Shown here piece by piece: positions 28,001 to 35,510 of a stretch of DNA of 64,000 nt. Under the pieces are notes generated by a model that saw nothing but the letters and a program-made list of their open reading frames with translations, was not told the origin of the DNA and made no database searches. The DNA lies in assembly GCF_016820445.1 (NCBI RefSeq), contig NZ_JADHDT010000007.1:62001-126000 (forward strand), read 5' to 3'. Both the position numbers and the translations under genes were made by a program. The DNA comes from Sphingomonas beigongshangi (GTDB taxonomy: Bacteria > Pseudomonadota > Alphaproteobacteria > Sphingomonadales > Sphingomonadaceae). Numbering within the stretch: the stretch's first letter is position 1; every line of letters begins with the position of its first letter.

Positions 28001-28621
28001 CGTTCGCCCTCGGGTGACGAGGCCGATCATCGGGCTGACGGCATGGCTGGCGGAAATCTGGGTGAAGCCGGCGATCCGCGCCAGTGCCGCTACGCGCGCC
28101 TCCGTTTCGCCATGCGCCCATGCATGGGTGAGGGCGATCGCCACCGCCTCGAACCCCTCCGCGCGACGTGCGGCGAGCAGCGCGGCGGTTTCCGCCTCGT
28201 CCAGCGGCAGGACGAGCGCACCATCTGCCGCGATCCGTCCTCCGATCTCGATCACGCCGTCGAACAGCGGCGCCGGCCGATCGATCGCAAGGTCGAACAG
28301 GCGCGGCCGCGTCTGGTCGCCGATCGTCAGGAGGTCGGCGAAGCCCGCGTCGACGACCAGCAGGGTGCGCGCGCCCTTGCGTTCCAGCAGCGCGTTGGTG
28401 GCGACGGTCGTGCCCATCTTGACCTCTGCGATCCGGTCGACCGGCAACGGTTCCTGCTCATCCAGGCCCAGGATCGCGCGGATGCCCGCAATGGCGGCGT
28501 CGGCGTAGCGTTCCGGCGCCTCGCTCAGCAGCTTGGCCGTGGTCAGCGTGCCGTCGGGCGCACGCGCCACCACGTCGGTGAAGGTGCCGCCGCGATCGAC
28601 CCAGAACGACCAGCCAGCCAT
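25073..28621 (-). CDS. oplA: 5-oxoprolinase (ATP-hydrolysing), fused HyuA-HyuB
   Basis: 1182 residues from the ATG at 28621, preceded by GGGAGAAG. The N-terminal HyuA half (residues about 1-670) opens with WSFWVDRGGTFTDVVAR, the ATP/substrate motif of the family, followed by GTTVATNALLERKG and VIGFDMGGTSTDVALY. The HyuB half (about 675-1182) has RLELFNTRFMGIAERMG, DHPGDVV-type blocks and GSGGGGLFRGGDG. It opens 5-oxo-L-proline (pyroglutamate) to glutamate with ATP; hydantoinase-type substrates are the alternative. It is divergent from a winged-helix regulator and putative permease genes. The open frame beyond 28621 is antisense shadow. Confidence 0.9.
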   Translation of the reverse strand: MAGWSFWVDRGGTFTDVVARAPDGTLTTAKLLSEAPERYADAAIAGIRAILGLDEQEPLPVDRIAEVKMGTTVATNALLERKGARTLLVVDAGFADLLTIGDQTRPRLFDLAIDRPAPLFDGVIEIGGRIAADGALVLPLDEAETAALLAARRAEGFEAVAIALTHAWAHGETEARVAALARIAGFTQISASHAVSPMIGLVTRGRTTVVDAYLSPVLRRYVDRVADALGPIPLHFMQSSGGLAEARVFQGKDAILSGPAGGVVAAARTAQVAGFDRVIGFDMGGTSTDVALYAGRFERVLDAEVAGVAMRVPMMAIDTVAAGGGSILHYDGSRFRVGPDSAGANPGPACYRRGGPLTVTDANLLVGKIQPEHFPAVFGPSGDQPLDGEAPRQAFAALADATGADDPRAVAEGFLDVAVANMAAAIKRVALERGKDVADFALQCFGGAGGQHACRVAEVLGMRTVLIHPLAGVLSAYGMGLADRVAIRQRSVERPLGEALDDIVATLGSAAAAEVGADAERVATVHLRYAGTDTALPVAWAATDVMRLAFEESHRARFGFVSPDRPIVVESVMVEAVVAGERATPLPLPPRDGPMLAPLAHVTVWTGGKEHSTPIHDRAALRPGDRIHGPALIREKIATTMVEPGWLICVGTGGELRLTHHAGDRQRVPDPLTVDPVRLELFNTRFMGIAERMGVVLRNTASSVNMKERLDFSCALFDAQGRLVANAPHVPVHLGAMGESVRAVIAARGDTLRPGDVVALNNPFNGGTHLPDVTVIAPVFDEEGRDIRFFVANRGHHADIGGLTPGSTPPLSRTLEEEGVVIDDFLLVDGGTMREAAFRDLLAKARFPARSPDTNVADIKAQLAANATGIAELKALVAASGWPIVRAYMGHVMDHAEESIRRVLSRLEDGTFTYPMDDGTCLRVAVTIDRKARAATIDFTGTGPARDGNFNAPPAVTRAVVLYAFRCLIGEDLPLNEGCLAPLTIVIPAGSFLAPPPGSAVVAGNTEVSQAVCNALLGALGACSASQGTMNNFLFGNARHQYYETICGGTGAGPGFHGASAVHSHMTNTRITDPEILELRYPVRLDRFSVRRGSGGGGLFRGGDGVIRALTALEPLTATIVASRRTVAPFGLAGGADGAVGRQRLERRGGTHRELDGVAQIEWAAGDRIVIETPGGGGFGGG

Positions 28622-28652
28622 CGCGTTCTTCTCCCGACCGATTCGAATACGA

Positions 28653-28664
28653 TTTATCGATAAA
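28653..28664. promoter_or_regulatory. 12-bp perfect palindrome TTTATCGATAAA, candidate operator
   Basis: An AT-rich perfect palindrome in the 102-base divergent region between the 5-oxoprolinase gene (start 28621) and the winged-helix regulator gene (start 28724). It stands out in a GC-rich genome. ATTCGAAT, another palindrome, lies at 28641-28648. A TTGACA hexamer at 28677-28682 could be a -35 element for the regulator operon. Binding by the adjacent regulator is inferred. Confidence 0.5.
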
Positions 28665-28723
28665 AAGCGGCTTGGATTGACACGCTTCGCAAAGAACGCA
28701 ACCCTGATGCGGAGGAGGTCGGC

Positions 28724-29233
28724 ATGGCGGAAGACAGGCGGCCGATCGTATCGTCGGCGCATCTCGCGGACGGCGCGACGCCAGCGCTCTCGGAGCTCGA
28801 ATTCAGCCTGACATTGGCGGCGGCGGCGTATCAGCGGTGGATCGCGCGCTGCGCGTCGGCCGCAGGTCTGGCGCTGGCGCCATTGGAGGTGCTGATCCTG
28901 CACACCGTCCGGCATCGCGACCGCGCCAAGCGACTCGCCGACATCGCCCTCGTCCTGGACGTCGAGGACACGCATCTCATCACCTATGCGATCCGCAAGC
29001 TGGAGCGGGCGGGACTGGTCGCCACGCAGCGGTCCGGCAAGGAGAAGCTGGTGTCCGCCACCGATGCGGGACGCTCCTTCTGCGCACGCTATCGCGACAT
29101 CCGCGAAGGCGTCCTGGCAACGGCCGTCGCCGCCGACGGTCCGGACGGCCCGGCCCTGTCTGCCGCGGCCGAGTTGTTGCGGCGCCTGTCCGGCCAATAC
29201 AATCAGGCGGCGCGCGCCGCCGCCACGCTCTAG
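28724..29233 (+). CDS. Winged-helix (MarR-like) transcriptional regulator
   Basis: 169 residues, start with GGAGGAGG upstream. After a variable N terminus comes LEFSLTLAAAAYQRWIARC and a winged helix with LADIALVLDVEDTHLITYAI as HTH and LVATQRSGKEKLVSATDAG as wing. This corresponds to the predicted MarR-like group COG5631. It heads an operon with DUF969, DUF979 and DUF2891 genes and is divergent from the 5-oxoprolinase gene, so it probably responds to 5-oxoproline or a related metabolite (inference). Confidence 0.8.
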   Translation: MAEDRRPIVSSAHLADGATPALSELEFSLTLAAAAYQRWIARCASAAGLALAPLEVLILHTVRHRDRAKRLADIALVLDVEDTHLITYAIRKLERAGLVATQRSGKEKLVSATDAGRSFCARYRDIREGVLATAVAADGPDGPALSAAAELLRRLSGQYNQAARAAATL

Positions 29234-29248
29234 CGGGAACCGCCTGCC

Positions 29249-29914
29249 ATGCTCGTCCTGTCGGGGATCGTGATCATCGTCATCGGCTTCGCGCTGGGCG
29301 TGAACCCGTTGCTGGTCGTGACCGTCGCCGCCTTGGCCAGCGCCGCGGCGGCGGGCTACGGGCCGATCGCCGTGATCGCCATGATCGGCAGGGCCTTCGT
29401 CGACGCCCGGTTCCTCGCGGTCCCCTTCCTGGCGCTGCCGACGATCGGACTGCTCGAACGGGCCGGCCTGCGCGACAAGGCCCGCGACTTCGTCCGTCGG
29501 CTGCGCCGGGCCACGACCGGCAGGGTGCTGCTCGGCTATCTCGCGCTCAGGCAGATCACGGCGGCGCTCGGGCTGGTGTCGCTTGGCGGCCATGTCCAGA
29601 TGGTCCGCCCCATAATCGCCCCCATGGCCGAGGGCGCGGAGGAGCGGGACGACCGGCCGCCGCTGGCCCCCGCGACGCGCGACCATATTCGCGCGCATGC
29701 GGCCGCCGCCGACAATATCGGCATGTTCTTCGGCGAGGATCTGTTCGTCGCGATCGGCTCCATCCTGCTCATCCGGGCGATCCTGGAACAGGATGGCGTG
29801 ACGGTGGCGCCGCTTTCGGTGGCCGTGTGGGCGATACCCACCGCCATCGCCGCCTTCCTGATCCATGGCGTCCGGCTCCTGTTGCTGGATCGTCGATTGC
29901 GGCGGCGGCCGTGA
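29249..29914 (+). CDS. DUF969 family membrane protein, putative permease subunit
   Basis: 221 residues with about four hydrophobic segments (LVLSGIVIIVIGFALGVNPL, VAVWAIPTAIAAFLIHGVRL and others) and conserved family blocks such as DARFLAVPFLALPTIGLLER and ADNIGMFFGEDLFVAIGSIL. DUF969 proteins are almost always paired with DUF979, as here, and from memory the pair is often found with pyroglutamyl peptidase or 5-oxoprolinase genes. The GTG of the DUF979 gene overlaps its stop by four bases. A role as one half of a 5-oxoproline importer is inferred, not shown. Confidence 0.88.
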   Translation: MLVLSGIVIIVIGFALGVNPLLVVTVAALASAAAAGYGPIAVIAMIGRAFVDARFLAVPFLALPTIGLLERAGLRDKARDFVRRLRRATTGRVLLGYLALRQITAALGLVSLGGHVQMVRPIIAPMAEGAEERDDRPPLAPATRDHIRAHAAAADNIGMFFGEDLFVAIGSILLIRAILEQDGVTVAPLSVAVWAIPTAIAAFLIHGVRLLLLDRRLRRRP

Positions 29915-30873
29915 TCGGGCTCGATGCCATCGGCGTGGCGGCGGCGACGCTGCCGGCGGCGGTGGCCGTGCATCATGCTCGCGACCGCGGTGCGCCCACG
30001 CGGTGGCGCAATGCCGGCTTCTGGGGGATCTTCGCGCTGTTGCTCGGGGCGGGGTCATGGCTGCCCGACCTCGTCGACGGGTGCCTGGTCCTGGCGATGG
30101 TCGCCCTGGCGACGCTCGGCCTTCGCCCGGCGGACGTCGCCAGCAGCGGTGCGGATCGCCGTCGTGCCGACGCTGCGAGGCTGGGGGCGTGGTTGTTCGT
30201 ACCCGCGCTGATGCTGCCGGCGGTCACGCTGGCGGGCACGTTGCTCGTCGGCGACGGTCGCATCGCGGGCGTGGCGCTGATCGATCCGAAGCAGGTGACG
30301 TTGGCGGCGCTGGTGATCGGCGCGGTCGTCGCGCTGACGCTGGCCGTCGTGCTGACCCGTCCGCCGCGTGCCGCACCCGTCGCGGAGGCGCGCAGGCTGG
30401 TCGATTCGATCGGCTGGGCGATGGTCCTGCCCCAGATGCTGGCGGCCCTGGGCGGCGTCTTCGCGATGGCCGGCGTGGGGAAGGTGGTCGCGGGCGGTAT
30501 GGTCCATGTCGTCGCGCTCGACACGCCACTCGCCGGCACGATCGCCTATTGCGTCGGCATGGCGCTGTTCACGATGGTGCTGGGCAATGCCTTCGCCGCC
30601 TTTCCGATCATGACCGCGGGGATCGGCCTGCCGCTGCTGATCCGCCATTTCAACGGCGATCCCGCGGTGGTCGCGGCGCTGGGCATGCTTTCGGGGTTCT
30701 GCGGCACGTTGATGACGCCGATGGCGGCGAATTTCAACCTCGTGCCTGCGGCGGTCCTCGAGCTGCGCGACCGGTTCGGGGTGATCCGGGTGCAATGGCC
30801 GACGGCGCTGATGCTGCTCGCCTTCAACATCGCGGTGCTGGCCCTGTGTGCCTTTCCCGGAGGGTGGCGATGA
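29911..30873 (+). CDS. DUF979 family membrane protein, putative permease subunit
   Basis: 320 residues from the GTG at 29911, which overlaps the DUF969 stop (GTGA). About nine hydrophobic segments are visible. Family blocks include DSIGWAMVLPQMLAALGGVF, VLGNAFAAFPIMTAGIGLPL and GMLSGFCGTLMTPMAANFNL, which look like re-entrant substrate-binding loops of ion-coupled transporters. Length matches the family. The stop overlaps the DUF2891 start by four bases, so all three proteins are translationally coupled. Substrate inferred from context: 5-oxoproline or small pyroglutamyl peptides. Confidence 0.88.
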   Translation: MIGLDAIGVAAATLPAAVAVHHARDRGAPTRWRNAGFWGIFALLLGAGSWLPDLVDGCLVLAMVALATLGLRPADVASSGADRRRADAARLGAWLFVPALMLPAVTLAGTLLVGDGRIAGVALIDPKQVTLAALVIGAVVALTLAVVLTRPPRAAPVAEARRLVDSIGWAMVLPQMLAALGGVFAMAGVGKVVAGGMVHVVALDTPLAGTIAYCVGMALFTMVLGNAFAAFPIMTAGIGLPLLIRHFNGDPAVVAALGMLSGFCGTLMTPMAANFNLVPAAVLELRDRFGVIRVQWPTALMLLAFNIAVLALCAFPGGWR

Positions 30874-31844
30874 CCCCCGAGCAGGCCGCGGCGTTCGCGC
30901 GGATCGCCCTTGGCCATGTGACGCGCGAATATCCGCACAAATCCGACCATATCATGACCGATCGCGCCGATATCTACACGCCGCGCGACCTGCATCCGAT
31001 CTTCTTCGGCAGCTTCGACTGGCACAGCTGCGTCCACGGCTATTGGCTGCTTGCCCGCGTCCGCCGCCTGTTTCCCGACCTGCCGGAGGCCACGGCGATC
31101 GATGCCCTCTTCGCGGATGCCTTCTCGCCCGCGAAGGTCGCCGCCGAATGCCGCTATCTCGACCGCCCGGACGCACGCGGCTTCGAGCGCCCTTATGGCT
31201 GGGCATGGCTGCTGATGCTGTACAGCGAACTGGTCGTTGCGGGACTGCCGCATGCCGCCACGCTGCGGCCGCTCGCGGACGCGTTCGCGGCGCGATGGCG
31301 CGCGCATCTGCCGCTAATGACCTATCCGGTGCGCGCGGGCACGCACGCCAACAGCGCCTTCGCGCTGGTCCTCGCCGATCGCTATGCCCGCGTCGCCGGC
31401 GATGCGGCGATGCGAGACGCCATGGCCGAGCGCGCGCAGCTTTGGTTCGGCCGCGATCGGCAGGCGCAGGCGTGGGAGCCGAGCGGCGAGGACTTCCTGT
31501 CCCCGACGCTGATGGAGGCGATGGCGATGCAGTGCCTGTTGCCGGCCGAGACGTTCGCCGTCTGGTTCGCCGGCTTCCTGCCTTCGTTGCCCGAGACCCT
31601 GGCGACACCCGCCCGTGTCAGCGATCGCGCCGACGGACGGATCGCGCATCTCGACGGCCTCAACCTCAGCCGCGCATGGGCCATGCGCGCGCTCGCGGGC
31701 GCGTCGGACGGCCGGCTGCAGGCGGCCCTGCAAGCCGCCGCCGCCGACCATCTCGCGGCCGGGATCGGCGAGCTGGCGGGCGACTATATGGGCGAACATT
31801 GGCTCGCGAGCTTCGCCGCGCTGGCGGTCACCGGGACGGACTGA
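30870..31844 (+). CDS. DUF2891 family protein
   Basis: 324 residues, starting at the ATG at 30870 that overlaps the DUF979 stop (ATGA). Family blocks are visible: DLHPIFFGSFDWHSCVHGYW, ECRYLDRPDARGFERPYGWA, TYPVRAGTHANSAFALVLAD and WEPSGEDFLSPTLMEAMAMQ. The protein is soluble and all-helical in pattern, like an (alpha/alpha) barrel. The several invariant His, Asp and Glu residues suggest an enzyme. Being the last gene of the oxoproline/permease operon, it may act on the imported compound. No activity is known to me. Confidence 0.85.
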   Translation: MTPEQAAAFARIALGHVTREYPHKSDHIMTDRADIYTPRDLHPIFFGSFDWHSCVHGYWLLARVRRLFPDLPEATAIDALFADAFSPAKVAAECRYLDRPDARGFERPYGWAWLLMLYSELVVAGLPHAATLRPLADAFAARWRAHLPLMTYPVRAGTHANSAFALVLADRYARVAGDAAMRDAMAERAQLWFGRDRQAQAWEPSGEDFLSPTLMEAMAMQCLLPAETFAVWFAGFLPSLPETLATPARVSDRADGRIAHLDGLNLSRAWAMRALAGASDGRLQAALQAAAADHLAAGIGELAGDYMGEHWLASFAALAVTGTD

Positions 31845-31892
31845 GGCAGGTCGGCATCCGCCGATCGCGATGGACGCTGCGCCGTCGCTCAC

Positions 31893-32801
31893 TCAGCCGC
31901 GAAGCGGCCGAACCTCTCTGATCAGGTCGATCAGCAGACGTAGCGCCGTGGGAAGGTGCCGGCGGCCGGGGTAATAGATATGGAAGCCGCTTCCTATCGG
32001 CGACCAGTCGTCCAGCACGGGATGCAGGGTGCCGCTGTCCAGAAACGGGCGGAGCACGGCTTCGGTCGCGTAGATGATCCCCGCACCACGCAGGCCGAAG
32101 GCGACGGCCGCGTGGCTCGCGTCGACCGTGATCGGGCCGGGCGTCGCGATCGCGATCGCCTGGCCGTCCCGCTCGAACTCCCAGTGATACAGCTTCTCGT
32201 TGCCCAGGCGGATACCGACGCAGCGATGCGCGCGTAGGTCGTCCGGAACGCGGGGCATGCCGAAGCGCGCGATATAGGCGGGTGCCGCTGCGGCGATCCA
32301 GCGCAGGTCGGGCGACAGTCGCTGCGCGATCATGTCCTCCGGCACCGTACCGCCGTAACGGATGCCGGCGTCGAAGCCGCTGCCGACGATGTCGATCATC
32401 CGGTTGCTGACGCTGACGTCGATCGCGACGTCGGGGTAGCGATCGACGAACACGGGCATGACCGGCTCCAGGATCAGGCCGACCGCATCCTCGAGCACGT
32501 TGATGCGGACCCGCCCCGCGGGCGCGTCGCGATACCGGTCGAGACGGCCCGCGGCGTCTTCGATCGCCTGCATCGGCTGTTCGATGCTCGCGCGAAGCTC
32601 CTCGCCGGCGGCGGTCAGCGTCACGCTTCGCGTCGTCCTGTTCAACAGTCTGACGCCGCGCCGTGCTTCGAGCGCCGTCATCGCATGGCTCAGCGCCGAT
32701 GTCGTGACGCCCATGGCGGTTGCCGCCCGCCGAAAGCTGCCGAGCCGCGCGATGGCCAGGAAATAGGCGAAGTCCGCCAGGTCCGAACGGCTGATCTGCA
32801 T
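31893..32801 (-). CDS. LysR-family transcriptional regulator
   Basis: 302 residues, usual length. The N-terminal HTH reads LADFAYFLAIARLGSFRRAA through ALSHAMTALEARRGVRLLNR, and the C-terminal effector domain has the two lobes expected (RVRINVLEDAVGLILEPVMP; GVRLGNEKLYHWEF-type region). It is of the subgroup that often controls divergent oxidoreductase genes. It is divergent from the cupin/tautomerase/aldo-keto reductase/SDR genes (140 bases between starts) and probably activates or represses them. Inducer unknown. Confidence 0.92.
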   Translation of the reverse strand: MQISRSDLADFAYFLAIARLGSFRRAATAMGVTTSALSHAMTALEARRGVRLLNRTTRSVTLTAAGEELRASIEQPMQAIEDAAGRLDRYRDAPAGRVRINVLEDAVGLILEPVMPVFVDRYPDVAIDVSVSNRMIDIVGSGFDAGIRYGGTVPEDMIAQRLSPDLRWIAAAAPAYIARFGMPRVPDDLRAHRCVGIRLGNEKLYHWEFERDGQAIAIATPGPITVDASHAAVAFGLRGAGIIYATEAVLRPFLDSGTLHPVLDDWSPIGSGFHIYYPGRRHLPTALRLLIDLIREVRPLRG

Positions 32802-32941
32802 CGTCCCGGCATAGCTTATTGTTGAGCTTGGTTCACCAGTTCATTGCCTTTGGCGTCGGTAATCACGGGAGGCCGCGTGCCCTAGATAGTCGTCCTCGAC
32901 GCCCGTCATCGGGACGGGCGATCGCGCCGAGGGACACCAGC

Positions 32942-33427
32942 ATGAGGACATTCGGCATCTGCCTGGCGGCGCTGTCGCTGCCCGCCGGCGTCCAGGCTCA
33001 GAAAGGAGAGACGGATATGGCGATCGAACGCAAGACGGACATGAAGACCGTCGACGGGCCGACCGACTATTTCACCGGCAAGGCCACCATCACCGGACAA
33101 TTCCAGCGCGAGGCACCGTCACGTGTGTCCGGCGCCATCGTGCATTTCGAGCCTGGCGCGCGCACCGCCTGGCATACGCACCCGGCGGGCCAGACCCTGA
33201 TCGTGACCGAGGGTGTCGGCTGGACGCAGATCGCGGGCGGCCCGAAGCTCGAATTCCGTGCGGGCGACATCCTGTGGTGCCCGGCCGAGCACAAGCATTG
33301 GCACGGTGCCACGGCGCACGAGGGCATGACGCATATCGCGATCCAGGAATCCGTCGGAGGATCGCCGGTGACCTGGATGGAGAAGGTGACGGACGAGGAG
33401 TATCTCGCACCGCTCGGAAGCGAGTGA
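32942..33427 (+). CDS. Cupin-domain protein (HHDN/mandelonitrile-lyase-like)
   Basis: 161 residues from the ATG at 32942, giving an N-terminal signal peptide (MRTFGICLAALSLPAGVQA|Q) and a GAGGGA site 8 bases upstream. A second in-frame ATG at 33017 has AAAGGAGAG before it and would give a cytoplasmic protein (MAIERKTDMK). The cupin metal motifs are GARTAWHTHPAGQTLIVTEG and GDILWCPAEHKHWHGA, then MTHIAIQE. This subgroup includes manganese cupins with hydroxynitrile lyase activity as well as many uncharacterised proteins. It is the first gene of a four-gene run with a tautomerase, an aldo-keto reductase and an SDR. Confidence 0.85.
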   Translation: MRTFGICLAALSLPAGVQAQKGETDMAIERKTDMKTVDGPTDYFTGKATITGQFQREAPSRVSGAIVHFEPGARTAWHTHPAGQTLIVTEGVGWTQIAGGPKLEFRAGDILWCPAEHKHWHGATAHEGMTHIAIQESVGGSPVTWMEKVTDEEYLAPLGSE

Positions 33428-33431
33428 GGCG

Positions 33432-33686
33432 ATGCCTCACGTCATCGTAAAGCTCTGGCCCGGCAAGACCGAAGACCAGAAGCGTCGCCTTGCCGCGACG
33501 ATCGTGCAGGGTGTCACCGACACGCTCGACTACGACGAGGACGCCGTGTCGGTCGCGTTCGAGGAGGTCCCGCCGGCGCAGTGGAACGCCCGCGTGTACG
33601 AGCCGGACATCAAGGCCAGGTGGACAAGCCTCGCCAAGCGTCCCGGCTACGGCGAGCCGCCCGCCGACGCGGAGGAACGGCCATGA
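33432..33686 (+). CDS. 4-oxalocrotonate tautomerase family protein (PptA-like)
   Basis: 84 residues. Pro-2 after the initiator Met (MPHVIVKLWPGKTEDQKRRL) is the catalytic base of tautomerases. The pattern VYEPDIKARWTSLAKRPGY near the C terminus matches E. coli PptA rather than the classical catabolic 4-OT. The start is 4 bases after the cupin stop, and its stop overlaps the aldo-keto reductase start (ATGA). Substrate unknown; the operon suggests handling of reactive carbonyl compounds. Confidence 0.88.
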   Translation: MPHVIVKLWPGKTEDQKRRLAATIVQGVTDTLDYDEDAVSVAFEEVPPAQWNARVYEPDIKARWTSLAKRPGYGEPPADAEERP

Positions 33687-34573
33687 TCCTCGACCGGACG
33701 TTCATGCTCGCCAACGGCGTGGCGATCCCCGTCATCGGCCTCGGTACCTGGCGGATCGATGACACGTCGGTCAGCCGGGTCGTCCGCGACGCGCTGGCCA
33801 TCGGGTATCGGCACGTCGATACGGCGCAAGCCTATGGCAACGAACGGGGGGTGGGCGAGGGGCTGCGCGCCAGCGGCATCCCCCGTGACGACGTCTTCGT
33901 GACGACGAAGCTGGCGGCGGAGGCGAAGACTCTCGCCGATGCCAGGGCACGGATCGACGGCTCGCTCCGGGCGCTGGCCCTCGACCATATCGATCTGATG
34001 CTGATCCACAGCCCGCAGCCATGGGCCGAATTCCGTGAAGACGGCGACTATGATGCCGGCAACCTGGCGGCGTGGCGGGCGCTGGAGGAGGCACATCGCG
34101 CCGGCAAGATCCGGGCGATCGGCGTCTCCAACTTCGAACGCGCGGATCTCGACAACATTCTGCGGCACGGGACGGTACGGCCGGCCGTCAATCAGGTGCT
34201 GGCGCATGTCGGCAACATGCCCTTCGACCTCATCGACTATTGCCGTGCGCAGGACGTGTTGGTCGAGGCCTATTCGCCGGTGGCGCACGGCGCGGCGCTG
34301 CGCGACGCCGACATCTCGGCCTGTGCGGCGCGATACGGCGTCGACGTCGCGCAGCTCTGCATCCGCTTCTGCCTGCAGCTCGGCCTGGTGCCGCTGCCCA
34401 AGTCGACGGACCCGGATCATCTGCGGCAGAACGTCGACATCGATTTCGAGATCGCGCCGGAAGACATGGCGCGTCTCGGCCATCCGATCGCGGCATTCGA
34501 CTATGGCGAGGCCCGGGCCTTTCCCGTGTTCGGCAAGCCACGCCCCGCGGCCGGGGCGCAAACCGCCGGCTGA
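33683..34573 (+). CDS. Aldo/keto reductase (2,5-diketogluconate reductase-like)
   Basis: 296 residues. Key AKR residues are the Asp and Tyr in HVDTAQAYGNERGVGEGL, the Lys in VFVTTKLAAEAKTLADA and the His in LMLIHSPQPWAEF; the C-terminal PLPKSTDPDHLRQN binds NADPH. It reduces an aldehyde or ketone with NADPH in the cytoplasm. The ATG overlaps the tautomerase stop by four bases, indicating coupling, and the SDR follows 38 bases later. The physiological substrate is unknown. Confidence 0.92.
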   Translation: MILDRTFMLANGVAIPVIGLGTWRIDDTSVSRVVRDALAIGYRHVDTAQAYGNERGVGEGLRASGIPRDDVFVTTKLAAEAKTLADARARIDGSLRALALDHIDLMLIHSPQPWAEFREDGDYDAGNLAAWRALEEAHRAGKIRAIGVSNFERADLDNILRHGTVRPAVNQVLAHVGNMPFDLIDYCRAQDVLVEAYSPVAHGAALRDADISACAARYGVDVAQLCIRFCLQLGLVPLPKSTDPDHLRQNVDIDFEIAPEDMARLGHPIAAFDYGEARAFPVFGKPRPAAGAQTAG

Positions 34574-34611
34574 GCCCGGCTGATCAGACCATTCGCACAA
34601 GGTTTATCGTC

Positions 34612-35367
34612 ATGCCCACAACCCAGCGCTTCGAAGGCAGGGTCGCCTTCATCACCGGCGCCGCCAGCGGCATCGGCCGCGCGACGGCCATCGCCTTCGC
34701 GCGAGAGGGCGCGCGCCTCGCCATCCTCGATCGTACGGAGGACGCGCTGTCCGGCACCGCCGCCGCCGTTCGCGACGCGGGCGCCGAACCCCTGTTGCTC
34801 GGTTGCGACGTCGCACAGCCCGACGAGGTCGGGGCGGCGGTCGCGAAGGCGATCGAGACGTTCGGCCGACTCGATGTCGCCTTCAACAACGCGGGCGTCG
34901 AGAACACGGCCGCCCCTGTCCACGAGATCGAGCTCGCCGAATGGGATCGCATCCTCGACATCAATCTGCGCGGTACGTTCGTGTGCATGAAGCACGAGCT
35001 TGCGCAGATGGTACGGCAAGGCGGCGGCGTGATCGTCAACACCTCCTCGGGCGCTGGCGTCCGCGGGGTTCCCGGTGGAGCCTCCTATACGGCATCCAAG
35101 CACGCGATCATCGGCCTGACCAAATCCGCCGCGCTCGATTATGCCAAGCAGAACATCCGGGTGAACGCCGTCCTGCCCGGCAACATCGAAACGCCGATGA
35201 TGGATCGCTTCACCGGCGGCGATATCCAGAAGGCGATCGATCTCGAGCCGGTCGGGCGTCTGGGAAAGCCGGAGGAGATCGCCGAAGCCGTATTGTGGAT
35301 GTGTTCCGATCTGGGTGCGTTCGTGACGGGCGCGGCGATCTCGGTCGATGGCGGCTGGTCGCTCTGA
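34612..35367 (+). CDS. Short-chain dehydrogenase/reductase (classical SDR)
   Basis: 251 residues. Cofactor motif TGAASGIGRATAIAF; NNAG in VAFNNAGVEN; catalytic Ser in VNTSSGAGVRG and YxxxK in YTASKHAIIGL; and the terminal VTGAAISVDGGWSL. Asp in ILDRTEDALS after the second strand suggests NAD rather than NADP. It is the last gene of the run divergent from the LysR gene and is followed by a hairpin. Substrate unknown. Confidence 0.92.
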   Translation: MPTTQRFEGRVAFITGAASGIGRATAIAFAREGARLAILDRTEDALSGTAAAVRDAGAEPLLLGCDVAQPDEVGAAVAKAIETFGRLDVAFNNAGVENTAAPVHEIELAEWDRILDINLRGTFVCMKHELAQMVRQGGGVIVNTSSGAGVRGVPGGASYTASKHAIIGLTKSAALDYAKQNIRVNAVLPGNIETPMMDRFTGGDIQKAIDLEPVGRLGKPEEIAEAVLWMCSDLGAFVTGAAISVDGGWSL

Positions 35368-35410
35368 CGGGCCGGGGCCGCGATTTTTTCCGGGCCGAAC
35401 GGTGAGCGGG

Positions 35411-35436
35411 CCACCGGCGATGCGGGTTGCCGGTGG
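35411..35436 (+). terminator. Rho-independent-like terminator after the SDR gene
   Basis: CCACCGGC (35411-35418) pairs with GCCGGTGG (35429-35436) around a 10-base loop, followed by ATTGTTTC. It lies between the SDR gene and the convergent MBL-fold gene. Confidence 0.6.
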
Positions 35437-35510
35437 ATTGTTTCATCCACGCCGTCCTGGTCGGGGCCAACGCTAACGCGGCCCTTGCCACAGTGTGGAG
35501 CCGCCCCGCG

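Noticed and set aside
28622..30058. Upstream extension of the 5-oxoprolinase frame to 1661 codons
   Set aside because: The added part is antisense to the regulator and DUF969 genes; the family N terminus and ribosome site place the start at 28621.
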